DNA of 64,000 bases, taken from contig NZ_WHNW01000006.1 in the NCBI RefSeq assembly GCF_009362845.1, positions 1 through 64,000 on the forward strand. Direction: 5' to 3'. This document shows positions 45,402 to 54,536 of the stretch, in pieces. Origin of the DNA: Ostreibacterium oceani. Lineage in GTDB: Bacteria; Pseudomonadota; Gammaproteobacteria; Cardiobacteriales; Ostreibacteriaceae. The position numbers and the translations under genes were made by a program. Below the pieces are notes generated by a model, which was given only the letters and a program-made list of their open reading frames with translations, was not told the origin of the DNA and did no database searches. The number at the start of each line of letters is the position of its first letter. The stretch's first letter is position 1.

Positions 45402-45429
45402 ATTTCGTCATTTCGTCATTTCGTCATTT
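45402..45429. repeat. three and a half tandem copies of ATTTCGTC
   Basis: Three perfect 8-bp copies plus a partial one lie in the 240-bp spacer before the EamA transporter gene. The spacer has no other visible feature. Confidence 0.88.
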
Positions 45430-45505
45430 CTTTATTGCGAAGTGAGAAAATCAATAAAGGTAGCGGTAGCGGCAACGGCAACAATAACAATAACGGTAAA
45501 TTAGC

Positions 45506-46453
45506 ATGCAACATCCTGATATGATGCCACAAAACAAGGCGCTGGCTGGGCAAGGTAACTCTGCTACAGAATTTAAACTGGGTATATTTCTGGTCGCCGC
45601 CGCTGCAATTGTATGGAGTTTTGGCGGGTTTTTTGGACGCATTGTTACGGTTGAAGATAGTTGGACAGTCATATTTTGGCGCTCAGTGTGGGCCAGTTTA
45701 TTTTTATTGGCCTTTATGTTGGTACGTGATAAGCCTAAAGGCACGGTTAACATTTTTCGCACGATGGGCTGGCCGGGGATTTGTGTTGCATTATGTTTTG
45801 CCTGCGCCTCGACGTCTTTTGTTGTGGCACTACAATATACAAGCGTTGCCAATATTCTGCTCATACAAGCAGGTGCGCCATTATTGGCGGCCTTGATTGC
45901 TTGGATTTTATTTCGTGAAAAAGCAAGCCTACCAACATGGATTGCCATATTCGTGGTTATTTTTGGCGTCAGTATTATGGTGTCAGAATCCTTTGCTGGG
46001 GAAGTTTCACCAATAGGGGATTTACTCGCCTTAATCTTAACTTTATGCTTTGCTATTGCGACTGTAATTACACGGCGATATGCGCATGTACGAATGTTGC
46101 CTGCGGTTTGTTTAGGCACGATGATAGCGGCAGTATTGTCTGGTTTTATGGCTTCTTCATTAGTTACCAGTGCCTATGATGCCGGAATTTTGGTGGCCTT
46201 TGGTGCATTAAACTTAGGCCTTGGTTTGGCGCTATTTGTTACTGGCGCACGGCTATTGCCTTCACCAATAGCCGCACTAATCAGCACCGCAGAGCCGATG
46301 CTCGGCCCACTTTGGGTATGGATATTATTAAATGAAACACCAACGAAATTCACTTTAATCGGCGGTGCAATTATATTGATTGCTATTTTAGCGCACTTAA
46401 CCTGGCAGTTAATTCATCACCGCCGCGTTATGGTCGTGGCAACACCCAACTAA
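45506..46453 (+). CDS. EamA/DMT superfamily transporter
   Basis: A 315-residue membrane protein with ten hydrophobic helices in two EamA repeats. VWSFGGFFGRIVTVEDSWTVIFWRS begins the first (quoted in part), and LPSPIAALISTAEPMLGPLWVWILLNE (in part) is the conserved second-half segment. The family exports amino acids, purines or other metabolites, but the substrate cannot be predicted. The spacer upstream is rich in GGCAAC/AACAATAACA repeats close to the ATG. Confidence 0.88.
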   Translation: MQHPDMMPQNKALAGQGNSATEFKLGIFLVAAAAIVWSFGGFFGRIVTVEDSWTVIFWRSVWASLFLLAFMLVRDKPKGTVNIFRTMGWPGICVALCFACASTSFVVALQYTSVANILLIQAGAPLLAALIAWILFREKASLPTWIAIFVVIFGVSIMVSESFAGEVSPIGDLLALILTLCFAIATVITRRYAHVRMLPAVCLGTMIAAVLSGFMASSLVTSAYDAGILVAFGALNLGLGLALFVTGARLLPSPIAALISTAEPMLGPLWVWILLNETPTKFTLIGGAIILIAILAHLTWQLIHHRRVMVVATPN

Positions 46454-46508
46454 GCATTGCAATAACAGCATTGCTACCAAATTCAGTGTAATTAACTATT
46501 TTTTGTGA

Positions 46509-48644
46509 CTAGATATCGGCGTAGTGTTGGCTAGATCCTACCCAACGGTTGACTAATTTATCAGCCAAAACAGGGTCGTGCGCGACGATGTGCTGGGCGA
46601 TGGGGTAGGTAATAGCAATCCAAGCCTCGTCTCGTGTTAAATCAGCAATACGAAAGTGCATATCGCCAGTTTGTTTAGTGCCCAAAATTTCCCCTGCACC
46701 ACGTATGTCTAAATCGGCTTTGGCGATAGCAAAGCCATCATGATTTTCACGGATGACTTGTAGGCGTTTTTTGGCGTTGTCGCTGAGGGGGGCTTGGTAC
46801 AGTAAAACACAGTAAGATTGTGCTGAGCCACGACCGACACGGCCTCTGAGCTGATGCAATTGTGCAAGCCCAAACCGCTCGGCACTTTCAATCACCATCA
46901 GCGACGCATTGGGCACATCGACGCCCACCTCGATAACGGTGGTGGCGACCAGTAATTGAATTTCATTGGCTTGGAATTTGGCGATAATGGCCGTTTTTTC
47001 GTCGCTATTAAGCCGCCCATGCAACAGCCCAACCGTCATGTCAGGTAGTGATGCAGACAATTGCTGATAGACGATTTCAGCGGCTTGTGCTTGCAACGTG
47101 TCTGATTCGTCAATCAGCGGGCATACCCAGTAGACTTGTTGACCCGCATGGATGATATGTTGAATGCGATTAATTAGGGTTTCACGCTGGCCTTGTGGCA
47201 ATAATAGGGTTTCAATGGGCTGGCGTCCTGGGGGTAATTCATCAATAATTGAAGTGTCTAAATCCGCATAAAATGTCATCGCTAGTGTTCTGGGTATCGG
47301 GGTGGCGGTCATTACCAGTAAATGTGGGGTATCACCGCTACGCGCTTTGTCTCTGAGTTGCAGCCGTTGGTGTACGCCAAAACGATGCTGCTCATCAATG
47401 ACAACCAGTGCTAGCTGGTCATAGATGACATCGGCTTGGAATAGCGCATGGGTACCAATGATGAGTTGCGCCTCGCCGCTTTGGATGGCAGCGAGTGTTT
47501 CGCGGCGTTGTTTGGCCGTGGCTTTGCCCGATAGCCAAGCGACGGAAACGCCCAGCGGTGCTAAATAGCGTTCGGCTTGTAAGTAGTGTTGTTCAGATAG
47601 GACTTCGGTGGGCGCCATAATGACAGCTTGCAAGCCGTTGGCCGTGGCTTGTAACACCGCAGTCAATGCGACCAAGGTTTTGCCCGAACCCACATCGCCT
47701 TGTATTAAGCGATGCATGGGTTTGTTGTGCTGTAAATCGCTAAAAATATCATCGATGACGCGACCCTGTGCGCCAGTCAGCGCAAAAGGCAGTGAAGCGA
47801 TAAGCCGTTGGTATACAGCGTGATTTAAGGTAAATGCAAGGGCATTTTCCGATTGATGGGCGATTTTTTGACGCAGCAACGCTATTTGCTTACCGAGCAA
47901 TTCATCAAAGACTAACCGTACAAGGTTTGGGTTATCAGGTGATAGCAATGCGTCTAGCGATTGGCCAACGTGTGGCTGATGAATGGCGATTAAGGCCGTG
48001 TTTAAATCAGGCAGCTGGTGCGTTGTGCGTATGGGTTCGGGCAAGTCAAGCAGTGGTTCATGGTGTAGACAATTAAGCGCCAGACTAATCCAGCGTTGGA
48101 TTTTTTTGGTGCCGATTCCCAAAAGGCTAGGGTAGACTGGGGTTAATGCATGAGTGAGTGTGATGGGCTGCTGTGGTGTGATGACTTGGTATTCTGGGTG
48201 CATCATTGCCCAGCGTTGATTGCCACTGTTGATTTGTGCTTGACCATAGACTAACAACTGGGTTCCCACAGTTAAGTGCTGCGTTTGTTGTTTGCCAAAT
48301 TGAAACAGGCGAATGGTCAGCCACCCTGTGTCGTCTTGGGTCTCCATAACAAACATGCGTCTTTGCCCATATTTAATCCCGGTTGAGACAATCGTGACGA
48401 GGACTTGAGCGTCTTCCCCGTAGGTTAACTCGGATACAGGGGTAATTTGGGTGCGGTCTTGGTAGCGCAGGGGCAGAATGAATAATAAATCGCTGATGCG
48501 GTGAATATCACGTTTGTGTAGCTTTTCTGCCACCGCAGGCCCGACACCGGGTAATTGTGTAATCGCGTCGCTTAGTTGGTGTGTGGGGTGGTGTGCTGAT
48601 TGGCTAGGCGTTGATTGGCTAGGCGTTGATGGCTTTTTTGGCAT
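46509..48644 (-). CDS. recG: ATP-dependent DNA helicase RecG
   Basis: Branch-migration helicase acting on stalled forks and recombination intermediates. After a low-complexity N-terminus with duplicated STPSQSTPSQSA, the protein has the wedge/OB domain (from LPGVGPAVAEKLHKRDI), Walker A QGDVGSGKTLVAL, the DEQH box in VVIDEQHRFGV, TATPIPRTLAMT and LRGRVGRGSAQS. The TRG segment is also present. Length is 711 residues. It ends the rpoZ-spoT-ridA-tspO-phrB-recG run on the minus strand, 13 nt after phrB. Confidence 0.97.
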   Translation of the reverse strand: MPKKPSTPSQSTPSQSAHHPTHQLSDAITQLPGVGPAVAEKLHKRDIHRISDLLFILPLRYQDRTQITPVSELTYGEDAQVLVTIVSTGIKYGQRRMFVMETQDDTGWLTIRLFQFGKQQTQHLTVGTQLLVYGQAQINSGNQRWAMMHPEYQVITPQQPITLTHALTPVYPSLLGIGTKKIQRWISLALNCLHHEPLLDLPEPIRTTHQLPDLNTALIAIHQPHVGQSLDALLSPDNPNLVRLVFDELLGKQIALLRQKIAHQSENALAFTLNHAVYQRLIASLPFALTGAQGRVIDDIFSDLQHNKPMHRLIQGDVGSGKTLVALTAVLQATANGLQAVIMAPTEVLSEQHYLQAERYLAPLGVSVAWLSGKATAKQRRETLAAIQSGEAQLIIGTHALFQADVIYDQLALVVIDEQHRFGVHQRLQLRDKARSGDTPHLLVMTATPIPRTLAMTFYADLDTSIIDELPPGRQPIETLLLPQGQRETLINRIQHIIHAGQQVYWVCPLIDESDTLQAQAAEIVYQQLSASLPDMTVGLLHGRLNSDEKTAIIAKFQANEIQLLVATTVIEVGVDVPNASLMVIESAERFGLAQLHQLRGRVGRGSAQSYCVLLYQAPLSDNAKKRLQVIRENHDGFAIAKADLDIRGAGEILGTKQTGDMHFRIADLTRDEAWIAITYPIAQHIVAHDPVLADKLVNRWVGSSQHYADI

Positions 48645-48657
48645 GTTTTTTGTGTAA

Positions 48658-50115
48658 TTATTTTAGTGCCTGTTGATAAGTCGCGAGACAACGTGCGCGT
48701 GCGGCTTTATGGTCAATAATGGGGCTGGAATAATTGGCCGTGTTATATTCAGGCACCCAACGGCTAATATAACATAAATTGGCATCAAATTTTTGTGCCT
48801 GTAAATGCGGGTTAAAGATACGAAAGTAAGGGGCAGCATCGACACCGCATCCAGCCGCCCATTGCCAATTGCCCACGTTGCTTGCTTGCTCATAGTCGTG
48901 GAGTTTTTCGGCAAAATACGCCTCTCCCCAACGCCAATCAATCAGTAAATGCTTGCATAAAAAACTGGCAACGACCATGCGCACACGGTTATGCATGTAT
49001 CCTGTGGCGTTTAATTCTCGCATACCTGCGTCAACGAGTGGGTAGCCAGTCGTGCCTTGGCACCATCGCGCAAAGTCTTGTTCGTTATGGCGCCATGCAA
49101 CGGCCTCATATTTGGCATGAAAGCACTGTGTCGTTGTGTGTGGGAAATGCCACAAAATTTGCATAAAAAACTCACGCCAAATGAGTTCATTCTGAAAAAT
49201 ATCAGCGTGGTATTGTTGTGCTTTTTTCATGACTTGGCGGATGCTAATCGTGCCAAAGCGCAAATGGGGGCCTAAATGTGAGGTTGCATCTTGCGCGGGG
49301 AAATCACGCGTTTCACCGTAATGCATCAGGACATCATCACTAATGTCATAGGTGCGAATGCTTTCAATATGAGTGCCCTCAGCGCAAATATTCTGCGCCG
49401 TGTTGTCGGCGTTAGGCGTGTTAGTCATCGCGGTAAAGCCCATGGATGCTAAACTCACCGATGGATAGTCGGCGAGCGTGGCCCAATTCGTTGTCGGGAT
49501 GTGATTATTCATATCCGTGTCGGCGTTGTAGGCACTGGTTGCCCATTGTTGCGCCAATTGTTGCCGCCAGCATTTCATATAAGGGGTATAAACCGTGTAT
49601 GGGCTTTGGTCGGTTTTGACGACTTCGTGGGGCTCAAAAATGACGTGATCTTTGAATGTGTGAAAGGCGATGTGATGTTTGTCTAAATAGGCGGCGATGC
49701 GATTGTCGCGTTGGCGTGCATAGGGTTCGTAATCACGGTTGGCATAAACCGCGGTAATGGTCATTTGCTGACGCAGTTGCTGAAAAATTGATAATGGATC
49801 ACCGTGGTATCGGGCAATGCCACTGCCGTGATGTTTGGCTAAATAGGCATGCATTTGTTGCAAGCGTTGATGGATAAAGCGCACGCGCGCATCGTTTTGT
49901 GGGAGCGTTTTTAGGATATGCGGGTCAAAAATAAAAATCGGCAGTACAGCAGATTGCTGTGATAATGCGGCGTTTAGTGCCGTATTGTCGCGAAACCGCA
50001 AATCTCGACGCAACCAAACAATCGCAACAGCGGGCTTGGCAGTCTGTAAATGAGCTTGTGCGTGAGATTGTGTGTGAGATGTTGTGTGAGAGGATGGTTG
50101 CTTACGGCGGTTCAT
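48658..50115 (-). CDS. phrB: deoxyribodipyrimidine photo-lyase
   Basis: Light-driven repair of cyclobutane pyrimidine dimers. The photolyase domain begins at VAIVWLRRDLRFRDNTAL. FAD-binding features include LGPHLRFGTISIRQV, ELIWREFFMQILWHFP, GYPLVDAGMRELNATGYMHNR (in part), and VGNWQWAAGCGVDAAPYFRIFNP (in part). The long frame starts with a TTG at 50172, but that overlaps tspO. ATG 50115, 10 nt after the tspO stop, is more likely and gives about 485 residues. The first 25 residues are a variable repetitive SHTQSHAQAH linker. TspO and photolyase genes are neighbours in various proteobacteria. Confidence 0.94.
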   Translation of the reverse strand: MNRRKQPSSHTTSHTQSHAQAHLQTAKPAVAIVWLRRDLRFRDNTALNAALSQQSAVLPIFIFDPHILKTLPQNDARVRFIHQRLQQMHAYLAKHHGSGIARYHGDPLSIFQQLRQQMTITAVYANRDYEPYARQRDNRIAAYLDKHHIAFHTFKDHVIFEPHEVVKTDQSPYTVYTPYMKCWRQQLAQQWATSAYNADTDMNNHIPTTNWATLADYPSVSLASMGFTAMTNTPNADNTAQNICAEGTHIESIRTYDISDDVLMHYGETRDFPAQDATSHLGPHLRFGTISIRQVMKKAQQYHADIFQNELIWREFFMQILWHFPHTTTQCFHAKYEAVAWRHNEQDFARWCQGTTGYPLVDAGMRELNATGYMHNRVRMVVASFLCKHLLIDWRWGEAYFAEKLHDYEQASNVGNWQWAAGCGVDAAPYFRIFNPHLQAQKFDANLCYISRWVPEYNTANYSSPIIDHKAARARCLATYQQALK

Positions 50116-50125
50116 GATGGATGAT

Positions 50126-50611
50126 TTAGTTAAACCCAGCAATGTAGGCATTGAGCGAAATCGCAATAGCAAGCCAAATAAGGTAAGGCAACAGTAGATA
50201 GCGCCAGTGGGTTAATGCAGGTCGCGGCGCATAAATAAAAAATACGCCAATACAAAAAAACAACGCCACAATAACCGCCAAGGCGAGAATGACCCAATGC
50301 TGGCTGAAAAAAATAAAGTTCCAGATGACATTAAGCCCCCAGCTGATAGCGAAAAGCAGTACCCAGCGGTTACTGGCAGGCAACATGATCAGCCGAGTTA
50401 GGTAGATGGAAAAGCACAGCATAATCAGCGACCAAGCTGCGCCAAACACCCAGCCTGGTGGTGTCCATGGTGCTTTGTTTAGTGCTAAATACCAATCGGA
50501 CTGAGGGCCGTCAGCCATTGCCCATGCGCCTATGGCTAGACCCGAAAAATTGAGGATTAAAAACCCGACGAGGTAAAAAAAAGCGATTAATAAAGGATGG
50601 TTGCGTTTCAT
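50126..50611 (-). CDS. tspO: TspO/MBR family membrane protein
   Basis: Five-helix membrane protein related to the translocator protein that binds porphyrins and cholesterol. Diagnostic segments are YLALNKAPWTPPGWVFGAAW (W-x-P-P-x-x-x-x-x-x-W) and WGLNVIWNFIFFSQHW. Length is 161 residues. It is immediately upstream of phrB. Bacterial TspO is tied to porphyrin and light or oxidative stress responses, which fits its photolyase partner. Confidence 0.94.
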   Translation of the reverse strand: MKRNHPLLIAFFYLVGFLILNFSGLAIGAWAMADGPQSDWYLALNKAPWTPPGWVFGAAWSLIMLCFSIYLTRLIMLPASNRWVLLFAISWGLNVIWNFIFFSQHWVILALAVIVALFFCIGVFFIYAPRPALTHWRYLLLPYLIWLAIAISLNAYIAGFN

Positions 50612-50832
50612 TAGTTTATTGGGGGGTGGATGGTTGGATGAGTGGCTGGACGAGTGGCTGGTTTAAATATGCCACAGAAATAAGCTGTAGTAAATGGCTG
50701 TAGTAAATAAGCCGTGGCAAATGAGCCACAATGGACTGATTGATCTGCTTGTGATTAGAATAGTTAGATTAGTTAAATCAGCCCATTGTGCTCAAATGAT
50801 GGGTATCGTCATGTTGGCTTATTTACTATGGG

Positions 50833-51213
50833 TTAGCTGCCTAAATCCAAAATGGCTTCCATTTCGACTTCTGCGCCCTTGGGGATGCCAGCCACTTGCA
50901 CGGCGGCACGCGCGGGATACGGGGCGGTGAAATACTGTGCCATGATGTCATTGAGTATCGCGAAATTGCCGAGATCCATCACAAAAATATTGACCTTAAT
51001 TACTTGGTCCATGGTGCCTCCTGCGGCTTCGACGACGGCTTTGAGGTTTTGAAATACTTGGTGAGTTTGTGCTTCAAATCCTTCTTTTAGTGTCATGGTC
51101 TCTGGGTCTAGTGGGATTTGGCCTGATAAAAAAACTAAATTTCCTGTGCGCACAGCCTGTGAATAAGTGCCAACAGCAGCGGGGGCATTAGTGGTTTCTA
51201 TGATTTGTTTCAT
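50833..51213 (-). CDS. ridA: 2-iminobutanoate/2-iminopropanoate deaminase RidA
   Basis: Hydrolyses reactive enamine/imine intermediates from PLP enzymes. The 126-residue YjgF-fold protein shows [28 protein letters not shown] (in part), the catalytic arginine in [20 protein letters not shown], and the C-terminal glutamate. GAGGAT lies just before the ATG. Its position right after spoT is the standard gammaproteobacterial arrangement. Confidence 0.96.
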   Translation of the reverse strand: MKQIIETTNAPAAVGTYSQAVRTGNLVFLSGQIPLDPETMTLKEGFEAQTHQVFQNLKAVVEAAGGTMDQVIKVNIFVMDLGNFAILNDIMAQYFTAPYPARAAVQVAGIPKGAEVEMEAILDLGS

Positions 51214-51230
51214 GTAATATCCTCGTTTAA

Positions 51231-51275
51231 GTGGTTAGGGTGTAGGTTAGTGGTTAGGGTGTAGGTTAGTGGTTA
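51231..51275. repeat. two and a half copies of a 19-bp unit spanning the spoT stop codon
   Basis: GTGGTTAGGGTGTAGGTTA occurs at 51231-51249 and 51250-51268, followed by seven bases of a third copy. The spoT stop codon (51247-51249 on the minus strand) lies inside the repeat. Confidence 0.9.
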
Positions 51276-53262
51276 AGTCAGTAGATTCGTGTAATGACGG
51301 CTGGCTTTTATGGGTTAATTTTTTTACCAACGGTAACGCACTCAGCTGAAACATAATATGCTCTAGCTGCACCAGCGATTGTACTTTGATGATAAAGGTC
51401 ATGCTAACTTCTGCACGCTGCATATCATTGGGTAGCTCAACGCTCACGATATTGGCGGCGCATTGGCCAAAGACGTCAGCGACTGAGGCGAGCGCGCCAG
51501 GTTGGTTGAATACCTGCGCGGTGATTGTCGTGGTTAGCCCGTCTTGGTCGAGAAGGTGTTGCAAATCGTTTAAGGTTTGTTTTTTGCCGACTTCATCGAG
51601 CGCGATTTTTCGCAGGAGTGCTTTGCGCTTAATGCCGCGCTTTTTGGCGACTAATTTGAGTAACGCTTTTAGGTTAGCGTAGGTAAAGCCGCGCTGAGCC
51701 AAGTATCTTTCTAATTCACTGTGCCCGAGTTTCTCTAAGTCTGATTCAGGTAGGCTATTAAAATAATGCCTGATGGCTACCCGTGCGCGTGCGGTTTTGA
51801 CGACCTGTAGCCAGCGACAATCTGGGTGTGCTGCAGCTTGGGTGAGGACTTCGACGGTTTGTCCATTGTTTAGCGTAAACGTTAAATCAACGTCAATGCC
51901 ATTGACCTTGGCGGCGCTCAGGTGGTTGCCTAAATCGGTATGAATGTGATAAGCAAAATCAATGACCGTCGCGCCAACAGGCAAGGCGATGGGCTCGCCT
52001 TTGGGGGTAAATACTTGGATGTCGTAGCCCGTTAAATCGCGTTTGATGGCCTCGTAATAATCCAATGAACCCGACGTATAATTACGCAAGTCTTTGAGAT
52101 TAACCAACCAGCGACGAATGGATTTGTCTCGTGGTGGTTGGTTGGTGTTGGGTTGCTTTGCAGTGATTTTTTCTTGGTTATGCTGTCGCCAAATGGCAAT
52201 GATGCCAGACTCAGCAATGGCATGCATGGCTTTGGTGCGGATTTGAAAGTTAATGACCCGACGGTCTTTGGTCAGTGCCGAGGTATGAATAGATTGATAG
52301 CCATTGGCTTTGGGTGAGGCAATGTAATCAGTGAGTTTTTTAAAAACAGGGGGGTAGATTTGATGAATGATACCGAGTACACGGTAACAGTCGTCGATAT
52401 TTTCGGTTAAGATAATAAACGGAATACTCGCGTTTTCTAGCGGTCGTCTTGTGAACCGACTTTTCTGTAGTTTTTTATAGATATTGAGCAAGTTTCGCCG
52501 TCTTTTACGGACAGAGGCAGCAAGATTAGCGAGTTTAAATTGTTGTTGCAGGGTTTGAATGACTTGGTTGGCTGTGTTTTCCCTAGTTTCGTTGTCGGTG
52601 AGTAGTTTGCAAATGGTATTATAACGCCATGGATTAACGTGCTTAAAGGCGAGTTCTTCCATCTCAGTTTTAAAAACATACATCCCCAAACGAGTGGCAA
52701 TAGGGACATAAACATCCAGTGTTTCTTGGGCAATGCGTGCGCGTTTTTTGCTGGGTAGTGCGTCCAGCGTTTGCATATTGTGTAGTCGGTCAGCAAATTT
52801 AATCATCACAACACGCGGGTCGGCTTCCATTGCGCTGACGAGTTTTTCAAAGGTTTGTGCTTGTAGCACTTGTGGTGAAATTGATTCGTTTTTTTCAAGC
52901 TTACTGACGCCATCAACCAGCGCGGCGACTTCTTCGCTAAAATGTTGAATTAACGTTTTTTTGCTGATGGGTGTGTCTTCGATGACATCGTGCAAGATAG
53001 CAGCCTGTAAAACCGCGATATCGAATTGCACTTCGCTGGCGAGGATTTCTGCTACTTTGATAGGGTGGCAAATGTAGGGCTCGCCAGAGTGACGTGTTTG
53101 GGTTTTATGCGCTGTGGCCGCAAAAAAGCAGCAATCGATGAGTTGCTGCTGCTGGTCTGCGTCAAGATAGTCGCTCTGCGCAATGAGCTGAGTAATGCTT
53201 GTCGTGATGGCGTCTAATCCATCGAGATCAGGGTCATAAAATAGGGCATCACGGTAGCGCAT
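51247..53262 (-). CDS. spoT: RelA/SpoT family protein, probably hydrolase-only SpoT
   Basis: Controls (p)ppGpp. The HD hydrolase domain is intact: H66 in YICHPIKVAEIL, H91-D92 with E95-D96 in HDVIEDTP, and KFADRLHNMQTL (155-166). TGS (about 412-475) and C-terminal ACT domains are also present. The synthetase domain is recognisable (CYRVLGIIHQIYPP, DYIASPKANGYQSIHTS) but altered at both catalytic acids. The E-x-Q-I-R-T motif reads N338-F-Q-I-R-T, and the D-I-x-A-x-R strand reads A278-S-I-P-F-I. These correspond to E323 and D264 of Streptococcus Rel. Synthesis is therefore probably lost. Length is 671 residues. It is preceded by rpoZ and followed by ridA. Confidence 0.95.
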   Translation of the reverse strand: MRYRDALFYDPDLDGLDAITTSITQLIAQSDYLDADQQQQLIDCCFFAATAHKTQTRHSGEPYICHPIKVAEILASEVQFDIAVLQAAILHDVIEDTPISKKTLIQHFSEEVAALVDGVSKLEKNESISPQVLQAQTFEKLVSAMEADPRVVMIKFADRLHNMQTLDALPSKKRARIAQETLDVYVPIATRLGMYVFKTEMEELAFKHVNPWRYNTICKLLTDNETRENTANQVIQTLQQQFKLANLAASVRKRRRNLLNIYKKLQKSRFTRRPLENASIPFIILTENIDDCYRVLGIIHQIYPPVFKKLTDYIASPKANGYQSIHTSALTKDRRVINFQIRTKAMHAIAESGIIAIWRQHNQEKITAKQPNTNQPPRDKSIRRWLVNLKDLRNYTSGSLDYYEAIKRDLTGYDIQVFTPKGEPIALPVGATVIDFAYHIHTDLGNHLSAAKVNGIDVDLTFTLNNGQTVEVLTQAAAHPDCRWLQVVKTARARVAIRHYFNSLPESDLEKLGHSELERYLAQRGFTYANLKALLKLVAKKRGIKRKALLRKIALDEVGKKQTLNDLQHLLDQDGLTTTITAQVFNQPGALASVADVFGQCAANIVSVELPNDMQRAEVSMTFIIKVQSLVQLEHIMFQLSALPLVKKLTHKSQPSLHESTDLTTNLHPNH

Positions 53263-53269
53263 TGTTCGT

Positions 53270-53305
53270 CTATTGATGAGGCTATTGATGAAGCTATTGA
53301 TGAGG
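53270..53305. repeat. three tandem copies of a 12-bp unit between rpoZ and spoT
   Basis: CTATTGATGAGG-type units occur at 53270-53281, 53282-53293 and 53294-53305 (one base differs in the middle copy). They occupy nearly the whole rpoZ-spoT spacer. Confidence 0.88.
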
Positions 53306-53310
53306 CAGGG

Positions 53311-53538
53311 TTAGAATAATTCCTCAAGATGGTCTGCTTGGTTTAAGATTTCATCGACTGTTTTTTTACCTTCGGCAATTTCGCGTAGCGCGATTACCGT
53401 TGGTTTGTCTTTGTCCTCTGGTACCAACGATTGTCCACCTTTGTTGATTTGGTGAGCGCGCTTGGATGCCGCTAAAATGATTCTAAAACGATTGTCAGTA
53501 GGGGACTGTAAGCAGTCTTCGATTGTAATTCGTGCCAT
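53311..53538 (-). CDS. rpoZ: RNA polymerase omega subunit
   Basis: Small subunit (75 residues) that helps assemble RNA polymerase. [20 protein letters not shown] and [19 protein letters not shown] are characteristic, with [12 protein letters not shown]-like [15 protein letters not shown] near the end. GAGGAAAAT precedes the ATG. It is the first gene of the rpoZ-spoT-ridA run; gmk, usually upstream, is missing. Confidence 0.96.
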   Translation of the reverse strand: MARITIEDCLQSPTDNRFRIILAASKRAHQINKGGQSLVPEDKDKPTVIALREIAEGKKTVDEILNQADHLEELF

Positions 53539-54010
53539 AGGTGATTTTCCTCATTCAATAAAAATAACGCGATAAATAACGCGGTGATGTAATTAGTTGT
53601 ACCTGTCAATTAAAGGGACTTAATTGCGCTATAGGTCAATGCCAAAGACACACAATATGGGCCTGTAATATAAGCCTGTACAGACAATGAAACAAATTAT
53701 CACGCCAATCTACTGTGCGAAGCCGCGATGCCAAACCACTACGCCAAGCCACTACGCCAAGCCACGATGCCAACTGCATCACAGGTTACAGGCTCTGTGT
53801 GTCAAAAAGCCGATAACCATAGATGATACCTTAGTCGCTCAAAAACATCACGCGTTTTTCAACAATTTAATCTCGAATTTAATCTTGATAGTGTCTGATG
53901 AGTATCAATTGGGCGGGTTGCTGGATAGCGCTGCCGCTTATGTTTTGGGTGTTAGGTGTCACGCATTAGGTATTAGCATTAGGTATTAATTAGGCATTAA
54001 CATGAGGCAT

Positions 54011-54052
54011 AAAAAAAGAGACACACATACTTAATTTCGTCATGTCTCTTTT
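54011..54052 (-). terminator. hairpin with T tract on the minus strand
   Basis: AAAAGAGACA (54014-54023) pairs with TGTCTCTTTT (54043-54052) over a 19-nt loop. On the minus strand the stem runs into seven T's. No annotated minus-strand gene ends here (rpoZ begins about 470 nt farther on), so it may end an unannotated minus-strand transcript. On the plus strand the T tract is only four bases. Confidence 0.6.
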
Positions 54053-54336
54053 GCCAAGTAAGTTCTGGCGAATGTCATCGTTTGCACCAACTAGTTTGCC
54101 ACACTAAATGATAAATTCAAGCTAAATTATCAAAATATTTACCAAAATATCGGTTATTTTTACAGGTTGATAAGATCTATTTGTTTGAAATATAAGGTTA
54201 TTTTTAGTGATTTTGGGTGGTGTTTGGGCGTTTGGGCTGATTTTTTTATGGGTAGCGGTATTATAAAGGCATCGAGGGGCATCAAGGTGTTGCAAGGCTA
54301 CTGTGTTGCAAAACTACTGCGAAATTGCTGTAAAAC

Positions 54337-54345
54337 TGCTATAAT
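54337..54345 (+). promoter_or_regulatory. extended -10 element upstream of hemL
   Basis: TGCTATAAT fits TG-n-TATAAT exactly. It lies 191 nt upstream of hemL. No good -35 is spaced in front of it, as is common for extended -10 promoters. Confidence 0.45.
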
Positions 54346-54536
54346 ACGAGGTTGTTGATAATCGGTGGCGCATTGATTAGTCAGCGTTGATTAGTATGCG
54401 CTGATTAGTATGCGTGGTTCGCCTGTTCGTTAAAGACATTAAGTAGTGCATTGAGTAGCGCATTAAGGTGCTAATAAGTGCTAATAGGCGCTAAAAGTCA
54501 CGCAATTGCTGCGCCATCATTGAGGTAAATAACATT

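Larger units (their letters stand above)
53539..54536. other. 998-bp region with no convincing gene
   Basis: The longest gene-free stretch in the window. Open frames here are short and of low complexity (for example from 53687, made of repeated TACGCCAAGCCAC units). No tRNA was found. It contains a minus-strand terminator-like hairpin at 54011-54052, a candidate promoter element at 54337 and short duplications (GCATTAGGTATTA at 53964-53990, GCTAATAAGTGCTAATAGG near 54472). It could be a decayed gene or hold an unrecognised RNA. Confidence 0.6.

Noticed and set aside
50116-50172. TTG start giving phrB 19 more codons
   Set aside because: It would overlap tspO by about 46 nt and the extra residues do not belong to photolyases. 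ATG 50115 follows tspO neatly.
53687-53989. 100-codon open frame in the gene-free region after rpoZ
   Set aside because: It consists largely of repeated TACGCCAAGCCAC units, has no ribosome binding site and no protein-like pattern.
53539-54536. tRNA, 6S, SRP or tmRNA gene in the long spacer
   Set aside because: No T-loop-like GGTTCGAATC sequence, cloverleaf arms or recognisable family core were found here or in the other long spacers.
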